A stretch of DNA of 44,451 nucleotides from assembly GCA_002747395.1 (NCBI GenBank), contig PDPE01000006.1:1-44451 (forward strand), written 5' to 3'. This stretch comes from Pseudomonadota bacterium (GTDB lineage: Bacteria; Pseudomonadota; Gammaproteobacteria; Pseudomonadales; Oleiphilaceae). Below are positions 34,952-44,202 of the stretch, in pieces. A program made the position numbers and the translations under genes. How positions within the stretch are numbered: position 1 is the stretch's first letter; each line of letters opens with the position of its first letter. Below the pieces are notes generated by a model. That model searched no databases, had not been told where the DNA came from, and worked only from the letters and a program-made list of their open reading frames with translations.

Positions 34952-36193
34952 ATGACCGGATCAACCACTCATTTGGATAGCGCCACTATTTCAGCCCTGA
35001 TTACCGAAACGGCTGATCAGCTAATGCCGAAGGGGTTGTTCCATTTCAATTCTCCCCGACAAACCGTTGTGGGAGAAGGTTCTGTTTTAAAACTGGGTGA
35101 TGTGCTGAAACGCCAGTCAGTACGCCATGTGTTTTTTGTCGTCGACAAAGTGGTTCTTGACGCAGGCTTGCTGCGCGGAGCCCAACGCAGCCTGGATCGC
35201 GCCAACATTGAATACACACTGTTTTCCGGTGTTCACCAGGAACCCGGTACGGCCGTGATCGAGGAAGGAATCAAATTACTCAGTCACTCAGACGCAGACT
35301 ATGTAATCGGGTTTGGCGGTGGTTCTGCCATAGATGCAGCCAAGGTCATTGTTATGATGGCAGATTGCAAATGCACCATGACCGAACTGGTTGCCCCCGA
35401 CTTTGGTGGTCACCGTACCAGGGGGCTGGGTGCAATACCTACGACTGCCGGCACCGGTTCCGAGGTGACGGACATCAGTGTCATTATTGAAGCTGACGGG
35501 CACAAAAAACTGGTGATGAAACACCTGGAAATGATGCCTGATCTGGCCATCGTTGACTCGGGGCTGATGATAAGCCTGCCTCCGCCCATTACCGCCGCTA
35601 CGGGGATAGATGCGCTGACTCACTCCATCGAAGCCTTTACCGCGCGAAGCGCAAATCCTTTGACCAGTGCGCTGGCCATTGCAGCCATCGAAAAACTGGT
35701 ACATGCGCTACCCATAGTAGTGGGTAACGGGGAAGATCATCAGGCGCGTTCGGATATGGCCATTGGTTCCTATGAGGCAGGTCTTGCATTCAGTAATTCG
35801 GGACTGGGACTGGTGCACGCCATATCCCATCAGGTCGGCGCACGTTATGGCCTGGCTCATGGCGTTGCCAATGGCATTCTTTTGCCCTTTGTTATGGAGT
35901 TTAACGGTCTCGTCTGCCGGGCCGAATACGGTGCAATTGCCAAGGCATTCGGGGTTGTCAGGGACAATATGACCGTGCGCCAGCAATGTGACGCAGGTGT
36001 GCACGCCATTCGTCAGTTATTGACCGATATCGGCTTGCCTGCGGACTTCTCCCGGGTAGGTGTCGAGGAAAAGGATTTCGCGGAGATCGCCAGTGCTGCA
36101 CTTGAGGATATTTGCATTGTTGACAATCCTCGCAGTGTAACCGAGGCGGATATTATTCGAATTTTGCGACAGGTTTGTGGTACGACCAATTGA
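34952..36193 (+). CDS. eutG: EutG, iron-dependent alcohol dehydrogenase
   Basis: EutG reduces acetaldehyde to ethanol and so regenerates NAD for EutE inside the compartment. The 413-residue protein belongs to group III Fe-ADHs. Seen are VGEGSVLKLGDVLK, GFGGGSAIDAAKVI (NAD binding), GAIPTTAGTGSEVTDISVI, and metal ligands in IVDSGLM--PP context, ATGIDALTHSIEAF, GLVHAISHQVGARYGLAHGV and ANGILLPFVMEFN. The N-terminal MTGSTTHLDSATISALITET is a candidate encapsulation helix. It starts 12 bases after eutJ. Confidence 0.95.
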   Translation: MTGSTTHLDSATISALITETADQLMPKGLFHFNSPRQTVVGEGSVLKLGDVLKRQSVRHVFFVVDKVVLDAGLLRGAQRSLDRANIEYTLFSGVHQEPGTAVIEEGIKLLSHSDADYVIGFGGGSAIDAAKVIVMMADCKCTMTELVAPDFGGHRTRGLGAIPTTAGTGSEVTDISVIIEADGHKKLVMKHLEMMPDLAIVDSGLMISLPPPITAATGIDALTHSIEAFTARSANPLTSALAIAAIEKLVHALPIVVGNGEDHQARSDMAIGSYEAGLAFSNSGLGLVHAISHQVGARYGLAHGVANGILLPFVMEFNGLVCRAEYGAIAKAFGVVRDNMTVRQQCDAGVHAIRQLLTDIGLPADFSRVGVEEKDFAEIASAALEDICIVDNPRSVTEADIIRILRQVCGTTN

Positions 36194-36216
36194 CAGGCAT
36201 AACCAGGCGGGTAACC

Positions 36217-36319
36217 GTTATTCAATAGCAGTTGCCCGATAACAATTATTCAATAACAGGCAATACAACAATAATCAACGAACATAACAACAATCAACCA
36301 ACACAACAACAATCAACGA
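36217..36319. repeat. Degenerate repeats between eutG and eutH
   Basis: TTATTCAATA recurs at about 36218 and 36246. AACAACAATCAAC then recurs with a 19-bp period (36286-36300 and 36305-36319), with a further variant near 36266-36281. The 142-bp gap is long for this operon. I see no convincing promoter in it. Confidence 0.6.
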
Positions 36320-36335
36320 GCCAGGAGGCAATATT

Positions 36336-37619
36336 ATGGAGATGTTAAACCTGATAATTTTGTACATCATGATGGCTTTTATGGTGGTCGGAGCATTGGA
36401 TCGTATTTTTCAGCAGTTCGGTGGCTCCGAGTCTGTGCTGGGCAAGATCGGGCTCGGCAAGGTCGGCAAGTCGATTGATGGTGCCGGTAACGAGTTTGAA
36501 GAAGGTTTTAATGCCATGGGCCCCCTGGCGCTGGCGATGGTCGGTATTATTGCCATAGCGCCTGTACTGGCCAAGATGCTGTCACCAATTGTTGTGCCCA
36601 TTTATACCGCTCTGGGTGCTGACCCGGCCATGTTTGCCACAACCTTGCTGGCTAACGATATGGGGGGATACTTCCTTGCCAAAGAGTTGGCTACCGGCGC
36701 AGATGGAATGGTCAACTACGGAGCCTGGATGTATGCCGGTCTGATTCTTGGTGCGATGATGGGGCCCACCATTGTTTTTACCATCCCCGTTGCGGTGGGT
36801 ATTATCAAGGAGAAGGATCGACCATACCTGGCCGGGGGTGTATTGGCCGGTATCGTGACCATTCCTCTGGGTTGTATCGCCGGTGGTCTTGCTGCAATGG
36901 CATCTACCGTATTGGTACCAGGCACCGGGCAGGAAATAGAATTCAACTTCGCGCTTATTCTGATGAATCTGGTGCCCGTGGTCATTGTGTCGGCATTGAT
37001 TGCCGCCGGCCTCTGGATTATGCCCAATAAAATGATTAACGGCTTTTCGATTTTCGCCAAGTTCCTGGTTGCCTTTATTACCATTGGTCTTGCTGCAGCC
37101 GTTCTCAAACAGACTCTGGGTATTACCCTGATTCCGGGAATGGATCCCATTTTTATGGTTGAAGGCGATACTCCCGGCGTTGACTTGAGAGCGATCGAGG
37201 TGATCGGTTCCATTGCGATTATCCTGCTGGGTGCCTACCCGATGGTGCTGTTGTTAACCCGCTGGTTTGAAGAGCCTTTGCTGAAAATGGGCAGTGTGCT
37301 CAATGTCAATCCGGTTGCGGCAACCGGTCTGATTGCAACACTGGCTAACAACATTCCCATGTTCCAGGTAATGAAAGATATGGACAGCCGGGGCAAGATT
37401 CTTTGTTCGGCCTTTGCAGTGAGTGCAGCGTTCACCTTCGGTGACCACCTCGGTTTCACCGCGGCTAACAAGCCGGACATGATTATGGCGGTTATTATCG
37501 GCAAACTGGTTGGTGGTATCACTGCGGTACTTTTCGCCATGTTGCTGTCTGATCGAATGATCGCTTCAATAGAAAAGTCCAACGCCAACAAGCAGCCAGA
37601 GGTTACGAGTGAATCGTAA
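36336..37619 (+). CDS. eutH: EutH, ethanolamine inner-membrane transporter
   Basis: A 427-residue polytopic membrane protein with about ten hydrophobic segments that carries ethanolamine across the inner membrane, important at low pH or low substrate. Family landmarks are MAFMVVGALDRIFQQFGG, GFNAMGPLALAMVGIIAIAP, MFATTLLANDMGGYFLAKEL, WMYAGLILGAMMGPTIVFTI, VAATGLIATLANNIPMF and SAAFTFGDHLGFTAANKPDM. An AGGAGG box lies 8 bases before the ATG. It overlaps eutA by 11 bases. Cytosolic loops and a charged tail end the protein. Confidence 0.96.
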   Translation: MEMLNLIILYIMMAFMVVGALDRIFQQFGGSESVLGKIGLGKVGKSIDGAGNEFEEGFNAMGPLALAMVGIIAIAPVLAKMLSPIVVPIYTALGADPAMFATTLLANDMGGYFLAKELATGADGMVNYGAWMYAGLILGAMMGPTIVFTIPVAVGIIKEKDRPYLAGGVLAGIVTIPLGCIAGGLAAMASTVLVPGTGQEIEFNFALILMNLVPVVIVSALIAAGLWIMPNKMINGFSIFAKFLVAFITIGLAAAVLKQTLGITLIPGMDPIFMVEGDTPGVDLRAIEVIGSIAIILLGAYPMVLLLTRWFEEPLLKMGSVLNVNPVAATGLIATLANNIPMFQVMKDMDSRGKILCSAFAVSAAFTFGDHLGFTAANKPDMIMAVIIGKLVGGITAVLFAMLLSDRMIASIEKSNANKQPEVTSES

Positions 37620-39039
37620 ATCAGTTTACAGTGTCGGCATTGACATCGGCACCACAACCACCCAGGTGATTTTTTCGCGCCTGATTATGGTAAATCGCGC
37701 ACCTGTGACCCAGGTGCCGCGCTATGAATTTGTCGAGCGTGAAATTTTCTATAAAAGTCCTGTGCGCAGAACACCGCTGACCAGCAATGATCAGGTGGAT
37801 GTGGCACAGATAGAAGTATTTATAGATGAGCAATTTACTGCAGCGAACATGACCCTGGATGATATCGAAACCGGGGCCGTGATTATCACGGGAGAAACCT
37901 CGAAGGCAGAAAATGCCCGTGACGCGGTAATGGGGCTGGCCGAGCGCCTGGGTGACTTTGTGGTGGCGACCGCAGGCCCCAACCTGGAATCGGTTATTGC
38001 AGGTCATGGCAGTGGTGCTTCCGACTATGCCAAACAACACCGTGCCCGGGTGCTTAACATTGATATTGGTGGTGGCACCAGCAATTACGCCATATTTGAC
38101 GGTGATAACATCGTCGATACTGCCTGCCTCAATGTCGCAGGCCATCTGATTGAAACAGACCAGCGAGGCGGGGTCACAAAAATACACGCGCCTGCACAGA
38201 AAGTCATTGAAGAGTTGTTTGGCAGGCAGATGTCGCCCGCTGAACTGACCATGGATGTACTCGAAAAAATCTGCGAGCGCATGGCACAGTTGATCGTTGA
38301 GTGTATTGATGGCTGTCGCAGTCAACTGTGCAACGACTTGTTGATGACACCCGCTCTGGGAGCAGGAAGAGGCTTTGACTCCGTGTTTGTCAGCGGTGGT
38401 GTCGGAGACCTGTTCTACCAGTTAAAAGAGCAAAATCTCGACAATTTTCAATGGCGGGATACGGGTGTATTGCTGGCCCGTGCATTGCTTAAAAACGCAA
38501 AGCTGGCCGCGCTTGCGATCAAAAAACCGGGTCAAACACTGCAGGCAACGGTAATTGGTGCAGGGGCCTACACCCTGTCACTGTCAGGCAGCTCTATCTG
38601 GTTGCGTTGCGACCAGCTTCCGCTGCGTAACGTACCTGTAGTTCGACCGGTAATTGATTGGCAGGAGTCCAACCCGGACGTCTGCGAACAAATCGTCCAT
38701 GCAGGTCAGCGTATGGATCTGGAGCTGCGTCAGGAATTATACGCCGTGGCTTTTGACAGCAATATGCCGGTCAGCTATCGCTCTGTCAGTTATGCCGCAC
38801 GAGAATTGGCAGAGTATTATCATAACCACGGCAATACCCAGGCACCCGCTATTGTCATCACTCAAAATGATTTGGGAAAGGTTCTGGGTATGGAGTTACA
38901 GCCTTTGCTTGATACTCAGCAACTTTTGGTTATTGATGAAGTCCGTGTCCGTGAAGGTGACTTTATAGATATCGGGCAGAGTTTTTTCGGCGGAGAAGTT
39001 GTCCCGGTAACGATTAAATCACTCGCATTTCCAGCATAA
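37609..39039 (+). CDS. eutA: EutA, reactivating factor for ethanolamine ammonia-lyase
   Basis: EutA swaps damaged cobalamin out of EutBC in an ATP-dependent way. The 476-residue protein has an actin-like ATPase fold: VGIDIGTTTTQVIFSRL (phosphate 1), IITGETSKAENARDAVMGLA, LNIDIGGGTSNYAIFDGDNI (phosphate 2) and FVSGGVGDLFYQL. It starts with GTG at 37609 within the last codons of eutH, implying coupling. It is followed by eutB after 11 bases. The order eutH-A-B-C matches enteric operons. Confidence 0.95.
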   Translation: MNRKSVYSVGIDIGTTTTQVIFSRLIMVNRAPVTQVPRYEFVEREIFYKSPVRRTPLTSNDQVDVAQIEVFIDEQFTAANMTLDDIETGAVIITGETSKAENARDAVMGLAERLGDFVVATAGPNLESVIAGHGSGASDYAKQHRARVLNIDIGGGTSNYAIFDGDNIVDTACLNVAGHLIETDQRGGVTKIHAPAQKVIEELFGRQMSPAELTMDVLEKICERMAQLIVECIDGCRSQLCNDLLMTPALGAGRGFDSVFVSGGVGDLFYQLKEQNLDNFQWRDTGVLLARALLKNAKLAALAIKKPGQTLQATVIGAGAYTLSLSGSSIWLRCDQLPLRNVPVVRPVIDWQESNPDVCEQIVHAGQRMDLELRQELYAVAFDSNMPVSYRSVSYAARELAEYYHNHGNTQAPAIVITQNDLGKVLGMELQPLLDTQQLLVIDEVRVREGDFIDIGQSFFGGEVVPVTIKSLAFPA

Positions 39040-39050
39040 GGAGATTTTCC

Positions 39051-40421
39051 ATGCAATTAAAAACAACATTATTCGGGCAGGTCTACCAGTTCCGGGATGT
39101 GAAAGATGTATTGGCAAAAGCCAATGAACTGAGATCGGGCGATGTGCTTGCCGGTGTAGCCGCAGAAAGCGCCCAGGAGCGCGTGGCTGCCAAGCAGGTA
39201 TTAAGTGAGATGACCTTGCAGACCCTGCGTGAGAACCCCGTTGTTCCCTACGAAGAAGATTCGGTCACGCGTGCCATTCAGGATGGGGTGAATACCGGCG
39301 TTTATAATGACATTAAAAACTGGACTGTCAGTGAGCTGCGCGAATACATTCTTAGTGACAGCCCCTCCAAAGAAGATTATGAACGTATGCGCCGGGGCCT
39401 GACCTCTGAAATGGTCGCTGCAGTCGCCAAGATTTGTTCAAATGGCGACTTGATGGTCGGAGCCAAAAAGCTGTTCGTTATTTCCAAGGCCAACTGTACG
39501 CTGGGAATCCCCGGTCGATTTTCTGCGCGTTTGCAACCCAACGATACCCGGGACGATATTGACAGTATTGTGGTACAGACCTACGAGGGGCTTTCATACG
39601 GATGCGGTGATGCGGTGATCGGAATCAACCCGGTAACCGAATCGGTAGAAAACACCATTCGTATCCTGGACGCGATTCAGGAAATCATCGACAAGTGGAG
39701 GATACCCACTCAGGGCTGTGTGCTTGCTCACGTATCAAACCAGATGGAAGCGATGGAAAAAGGGGCTCCCGTCGGTTTGATTTTCCAGAGTCTGTCAGGT
39801 ACTGAAAAAGGCCTTGAGGAATTTGGTGTCACGGTAGAGCTGCTGGATGAGGCCTACGAAATGGGCAAACACCACTGCAAACTCGCCGGGTCGAACATGA
39901 TGTATTTTGAAACCGGCCAGGGCTCGGCACTTTCTGCCAACGCCCACCACGGCGCGGATCAGGTCACAATCGAAGCTCGTAACTATGGGCTTGCAAGGCG
40001 TTATCGCCCGCACCTGGTTAATACCGTAGTCGGTTTTATCGGGCCAGAATATCTGTTCAATCATCAGCAAATAACCAGAGCCGCTCTGGAAGATCATTTT
40101 ATGGGCAAGCTGACCGGTATACCAATGGGTTGCGATGCCTGTTATACCAACCATGCTGATACTGACCAGAACTCAAACGAAAACCTGACCATTTTGCTGG
40201 CTGCGGCAGGCTGTAACTATGTGATGTCACTGCCACTGGGGGATGACATCATGCTGAACTATCAGACTACCGGCTACCACGATGTGGTTACAGCGCGTGA
40301 TTTATTGGGGTTGCGTCCGGCACCGGAATTTGAGGTGTGGATGGAAACGATGGGGTTGATGGAAAACGGGCGTCTCACGGCTCGCGCTGGTGACCCTTCC
40401 ATGTTCTTTAATAAAGGGTGA
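39051..40421 (+). CDS. eutB: Ethanolamine ammonia-lyase large subunit
   Basis: EutB is the catalytic subunit that, with EutC and adenosylcobalamin, splits ethanolamine into acetaldehyde and ammonia. The 456-residue TIM barrel matches the family from [20 protein letters not shown] through [100 protein letters not shown] and [20 protein letters not shown]. The substrate and cofactor residues appear intact. An AAGGAG box precedes the ATG. Confidence 0.98.
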   Translation: MQLKTTLFGQVYQFRDVKDVLAKANELRSGDVLAGVAAESAQERVAAKQVLSEMTLQTLRENPVVPYEEDSVTRAIQDGVNTGVYNDIKNWTVSELREYILSDSPSKEDYERMRRGLTSEMVAAVAKICSNGDLMVGAKKLFVISKANCTLGIPGRFSARLQPNDTRDDIDSIVVQTYEGLSYGCGDAVIGINPVTESVENTIRILDAIQEIIDKWRIPTQGCVLAHVSNQMEAMEKGAPVGLIFQSLSGTEKGLEEFGVTVELLDEAYEMGKHHCKLAGSNMMYFETGQGSALSANAHHGADQVTIEARNYGLARRYRPHLVNTVVGFIGPEYLFNHQQITRAALEDHFMGKLTGIPMGCDACYTNHADTDQNSNENLTILLAAAGCNYVMSLPLGDDIMLNYQTTGYHDVVTARDLLGLRPAPEFEVWMETMGLMENGRLTARAGDPSMFFNKG

Positions 40422-40426
40422 TAACA

Positions 40427-41377
40427 ATGGACGAGAAACAGATTCAAAACATCGTCAACTCGGTATTGCGAGAGTTGGGTGAAAAAAACCTGGTGCCCGG
40501 AGCAATTACCACTGTTTCAGCAGCACCGGAGGCGACCGCGTCGGGTTCAGACAGTTCTGCAGATTCCGCTTCCACGGGTTTTGCCCAATCATCCGAAGGA
40601 CACTCCGGTTCGGAGCCAGGTCTTGAGGATCTGGGTCAGAGCAAGTTTAAAAACTGGAATGGCATTATTGATGCGGAAAATCCCGCTGTAAACGATGATA
40701 TGATTTCCCAGACCGGGGCGCGTGTCTGTCAGGGGCGGGCAGGAGCCAGGCCAAGAACCATTTCACTGTTGCGCTTTATCGCAGACCACTCCCGCTCCAA
40801 GGATACCGTTGTCAAGGAGGTTGATACCGAATGGCTGGAAAAAGAGAACATTTGGGAAGTACACTCCCAGGCCGCAGACAAGGATCAATACCTGACTCGA
40901 CCTGATCTTGGACGTTTACTATCTCCCGAAGCCAGGGCGACCATTCAGGAACGCTGCAAAAAGGCACCACAGGTTCAGGTAGTTGTCTCGGATGGCTTGA
41001 GTACGGACGCAGTCACGTCGAATTATGAAGAGATTCTCCCCCCCCTGCTGAAAGGTCTGCAAAATGCCGGCTTTGATGTCGGCACACCTTTCTTCCTGCG
41101 CTATGGCCGGGTAAAAGCCCAAGACGAAATTGGTGAATTGCTGCAGGCCGAGGCGAACCTGATGCTGATCGGTGAACGTCCGGGGTTGGGGCAGTCCGAA
41201 AGCCTGAGCTGCTATTGTGTCTACAAGCCTACCAAAGAAACCGTTGAGTCGGATCGTATGGTGATATCCAATATTCATGCGGGTGGCACACCACCGGTAG
41301 AAGCCGCGGCGGTCATCGTGGATCTGACCAGGAAAATGCTTGAGCAAAAGGCAAGTGGACTGAATTTAAAACGATAA
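40427..41377 (+). CDS. eutC: Ethanolamine ammonia-lyase small subunit
   Basis: EutC completes the lyase and helps hold the cobalamin. I chose the ATG at 40427 ([20 protein letters not shown]), with AAAGGG upstream; a GTG nine bases earlier is in frame. The first 20 residues are an amphipathic encapsulation-type helix, then a linker of about 40 residues rich in S, A, G and E, longer than in E. coli (316 versus 295 residues). The core follows from [20 protein letters not shown] through [38 protein letters not shown] and [20 protein letters not shown]. The frame overlaps closely with the eutB end. Confidence 0.96.
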   Translation: MDEKQIQNIVNSVLRELGEKNLVPGAITTVSAAPEATASGSDSSADSASTGFAQSSEGHSGSEPGLEDLGQSKFKNWNGIIDAENPAVNDDMISQTGARVCQGRAGARPRTISLLRFIADHSRSKDTVVKEVDTEWLEKENIWEVHSQAADKDQYLTRPDLGRLLSPEARATIQERCKKAPQVQVVVSDGLSTDAVTSNYEEILPPLLKGLQNAGFDVGTPFFLRYGRVKAQDEIGELLQAEANLMLIGERPGLGQSESLSCYCVYKPTKETVESDRMVISNIHAGGTPPVEAAAVIVDLTRKMLEQKASGLNLKR

Positions 41378-41453
41378 ATCAAAGACAAACAGCTCACCGG
41401 CTTTTATGAAACAGGCCAGAGTGGGTATAGTGGGTATAGACTGGAGATTTATA

Positions 41454-42110
41454 ATGGCTATTCTTGATGATTTGAGACCCAGTGTCCTCGCAACGCGTGT
41501 GATAGCGTCTGTAGACCAGGGTATGGCGAAGCAATTCGGGTTGACCAAAGATCAACGCTGTATCGGTATGATCACGTCTGACTGTGACGACGTAACTTAT
41601 GTCGCGCTGGATGAAGCAACCAAGGCGGCAGCGGTAGATGTGGTTTATGCGCATTCATTCTATGCCGGAGCAGGGCACGCTTCCGGCCCGCTTTCCGGTG
41701 AAGTGATCGGTATTCTTGCGGGTGCCGGGCCGGCGGATGTCACTGCCGGTCTGGAGCGTGCGCGGGAAGTAATAGAAAAAGAAGCCTGCTTCAAAGCCGC
41801 TAATGAAGATGGTAGCCTGGCATTCTTTGCACACCTGGTATCGTCGACCGGCGGATATCTTTCCGGAGAGGCGAATATCCCGAGAGGGCAGCCTATAGCC
41901 TACCTTATCGCTCCACCTCTGGAATCCATGTTTGGTATGGATGCTGCGTTGAAAGCCGCTGATGTGGAAATCGTTTCGTTTTTCTCACCACCGTCAGAAA
42001 CCAACTTCGGTGGGGGCTTTTTAACAGGCACACAAGCAGCCTGCAAGGCGGCCTGCGATGCTTTTCAGCAGGCTGTGCTTAATGTTGCCACAATGCCAAT
42101 CGATATATAG
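41454..42110 (+). CDS. eutL: Shell protein EutL (BMC-T trimer)
   Basis: EutL is a tandem-BMC trimer with a gated central pore, long thought to admit large molecules such as cofactors. The 218-residue protein starts MAILDDLRPSVLATRVIASV, close to enteric EutL. It continues with RCIGMITSDCDDVTYVALDE, VYAHSFYAGAGHASGPLSGE, SLAFFAHLVSSTGGYLSGEA and ETNFGGGFLTGTQAACKAA. I chose the ATG at 41454, preceded by CTGGAGA; the frame is open 16 codons further upstream but that part is not homologous. The stop codon lies in the loop of a 10-bp inverted repeat. Confidence 0.96.
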   Translation: MAILDDLRPSVLATRVIASVDQGMAKQFGLTKDQRCIGMITSDCDDVTYVALDEATKAAAVDVVYAHSFYAGAGHASGPLSGEVIGILAGAGPADVTAGLERAREVIEKEACFKAANEDGSLAFFAHLVSSTGGYLSGEANIPRGQPIAYLIAPPLESMFGMDAALKAADVEIVSFFSPPSETNFGGGFLTGTQAACKAACDAFQQAVLNVATMPIDI

Positions 42111-42120
42111 TCGATTGGCA
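42094..42120 (+). promoter_or_regulatory. 10-bp perfect hairpin over the eutL stop codon
   Basis: TGCCAATCGA (42094-42103) and TCGATTGGCA (42111-42120) form a perfect stem with a 7-base loop that contains the eutL TAG. No T-tract follows, so it is not an ordinary terminator. It marks the boundary between the eut genes and the added pduS-pduT pair, and could protect or process the mRNA there. Confidence 0.6.
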
Positions 42121-42145
42121 GGTATTAACAATACAGGGGCTTTCA

Positions 42146-43486
42146 GTGGATGATTTAGTTCAAAAGGTCAGGAATGCAGGCGTAGTTGGTGCAGGTGGTG
42201 CCGGCTTCCCGGCCTATGTGAAAATGTCGTGCGAAGCAGAGTTATTGATTGCCAACGGCGCCGAGTGTGAACCACTCTTGTATAAAGACCAGACAATTAT
42301 ACAGCAGTTTTCCGAATCTCTGATTCAGGGCATGCTGTTGTTGATGCATCATATCGGTGCGAAGCGTGGTGTTCTTGCGGTCAAGGAAAAGCACAAGGCA
42401 TCAATCAGTCACATCGAGCCTTTATTGCCGGAAAACATAGACCTGAAGCTTATGCCCAATATGTACCCCGCCGGTGATGAATACGAGCTGGTCTATGAAG
42501 TTACGGGAAAGCGGATACCTGCGGGCGGTTTGCCCAAAGAAATTGGCGTGCTCGTTAACAATGTTGAAACCATCGTGAATATTTCACGAGCTTCCGAAGG
42601 AAAACCTGTTACCCACAGTATGATTACGGTACACGGAGAAGTGGAGACTCCCTTTACCGCCTGGTTGCCAGTCGGCATGACTTACTCTGATATACTGGCT
42701 CTGGCAGGGAAAGTCACCTGCGATAACCCGGTGATCATTGAGGGTGGTGCCATGATGGGTAGCGTGGAAACGGATTTATCGAAATCCATCAGCGCCGTCA
42801 GCAGTGCGCTACTGGTGTTGCCGGCTGACGCCCATTTATTGGGCAAACGGGCCGAGCCTGAGTCTGCATTCAGGCGAATCGGCAAATCAGCCTGTGATCA
42901 GTGCTCCCTGTGTACGGAAATGTGCCCGCGCTATTTACTGGGTTACCCGATCCGGCCACATCTGGTAATGCGTTCCCTGTTAACCAGCGGCATTACCAGT
43001 GAGACCCTGTCTGTGAATGCGCAGGCCTGTTGTGAGTGTAATGTTTGCACGCTGTGGGCTTGTCCGGAGCACCTGAATCCCAGGGACGTTTGTGCCACGA
43101 CCAAACGGGATTTGAGGGCAGCGGGCTTGTGGCAAACCCCGGAGCAACTGCAGGCACAAACCCGCCCCGTGCACAGTATGCGAGATTACAGGGCAGTACC
43201 GACCAAACGTTTAATCCAGCGCCTGGGGCTGGCCAAATACGATAAACGTATTGCACGATGGAAGGGTGAGTCCATAGTGCCCGAGAGCGTCTCTATCGCC
43301 TTGTCGGCTCGCATGGGGGCAGACACTGAGCCCGTGGTGAAGGTGGGCGACACAGTGGACGCAGGATCAATCATTGCCACCGTTGCTGCCGATAAAATGG
43401 GTGTGCCGGTGCATGCCAGTATCAGTGGCACAGTGACATCAGTGTCGGATCACATCAATATTCAAAGCAGCGGAAATCGCCCATGA
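42146..43486 (+). CDS. pduS: PduS-like cobalamin reductase (RnfC-type flavo-Fe-S protein)
   Basis: A 446-residue protein like PduS of propanediol compartments, which reduces cobalamin for adenosylation. The flavin/NADH-binding RnfC-like N-terminus is GVVGAGGAGFPAYVKM and LIANGAECEPLLYKDQ, with GLPKEIGVLVNNVETIVNI. An SLBB-type segment near VGMTYSDILALAGKV follows. Two 4Fe-4S cluster motifs come next: CDQCSLCTEMCPRYLLG and CCECNVCTLWACPEHLNP. A C-terminal barrel (ISGTVTSVSDHINI) ends the protein. It starts with GTG at 42146 and overlaps pduT (ATGA). It stands where enteric eut operons have eutK and eutR. It probably feeds reduced cobalamin to EutT, which is inference. Confidence 0.9.
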   Translation: MDDLVQKVRNAGVVGAGGAGFPAYVKMSCEAELLIANGAECEPLLYKDQTIIQQFSESLIQGMLLLMHHIGAKRGVLAVKEKHKASISHIEPLLPENIDLKLMPNMYPAGDEYELVYEVTGKRIPAGGLPKEIGVLVNNVETIVNISRASEGKPVTHSMITVHGEVETPFTAWLPVGMTYSDILALAGKVTCDNPVIIEGGAMMGSVETDLSKSISAVSSALLVLPADAHLLGKRAEPESAFRRIGKSACDQCSLCTEMCPRYLLGYPIRPHLVMRSLLTSGITSETLSVNAQACCECNVCTLWACPEHLNPRDVCATTKRDLRAAGLWQTPEQLQAQTRPVHSMRDYRAVPTKRLIQRLGLAKYDKRIARWKGESIVPESVSIALSARMGADTEPVVKVGDTVDAGSIIATVAADKMGVPVHASISGTVTSVSDHINIQSSGNRP

Positions 43487-44037
43487 AAAACCACAGCGCT
43501 ATCGGTATGATAGAAATGAACTCCATTGCCAAGGGCTATGCGGTGGGGGATGCCATGCTCAAAGCGGCAAACATAGATATTCTGTTTAACCGCACCATTT
43601 GCCCGGGCAAGTTTATGGTGATGGTGGCCGGCGATGTGGCAGCGGTAGAGTCTGCCATGGAAGCCGGGCTTGAACTGGGTTCCGAGACCATAGTTGATGA
43701 CCTGGTGATCCCCAATGTACATTCGTCCGTGTTTTCCGCAATCAGTGGCACAAGAGTAATCGAAAACACGGCCGCTTTGGGTATTATCGAAACCTTCTCG
43801 GTCGCTTCGATTATCGAAGCCTGTGATGCCGCAGTAAAATCTGCCAATGTCGAGCTTATTGATATTCATCTGGCCATGGCCATTGGTGGCAAAGGCTACG
43901 CGACCCTGACCGGAGATGTCGCTGCCGTCACAGCCGCTGTCGATGCCGCCGTCAACTGCATCAAACACAAGGGAATCCTGGTAGAGAAAGTCGTCATTCC
44001 CCAGCCCAGAGAAGAAATACTGCGCGACAAGGTGTAA
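43483..44037 (+). CDS. pduT: PduT-like shell protein (tandem BMC-T with Fe-S site)
   Basis: A 184-residue trimeric shell protein made of two BMC domains (SAIGMIEMNSIAKGYAVGDA and TAALGIIETFSVASIIEACD). C40 in NRTICPGKF stands where PduT has the cysteine that, one from each of three subunits, holds a 4Fe-4S cluster in the central pore. Such a cluster could carry electrons across the shell. PduS is known to interact with PduT in propanediol compartments, and here the genes overlap by 4 bases. It is the last gene of the operon. No eutK or eutR follows. Confidence 0.92.
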   Translation: MKNHSAIGMIEMNSIAKGYAVGDAMLKAANIDILFNRTICPGKFMVMVAGDVAAVESAMEAGLELGSETIVDDLVIPNVHSSVFSAISGTRVIENTAALGIIETFSVASIIEACDAAVKSANVELIDIHLAMAIGGKGYATLTGDVAAVTAAVDAAVNCIKHKGILVEKVVIPQPREEILRDKV

Positions 44038-44202
44038 TTTCTCCCGATCAGCGTTAACACCTGCGGCAACTTTAATACCAGCCCGGCCCTTTGATTCTGT
44101 TGTTATCCATGTGATGGAAATAGCCTGGATAAACCGTCACGCTACTCGTTATGACAGGTTTTATGGTCTGTTTAATCAGCGCCATTGCCGGGTCGGGCAG
44201 AC

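Noticed and set aside
37621..38325. 234-codon minus-strand frame inside eutA
   Set aside because: It is a shadow of the ATPase-fold gene eutA with no domain signature of its own.
44027..44072. Terminator for the eut operon just after pduT
   Set aside because: AGGTGTAA and TTAACACCT can pair only with a bulge, the stem spans the stop codon and no T-tract follows.
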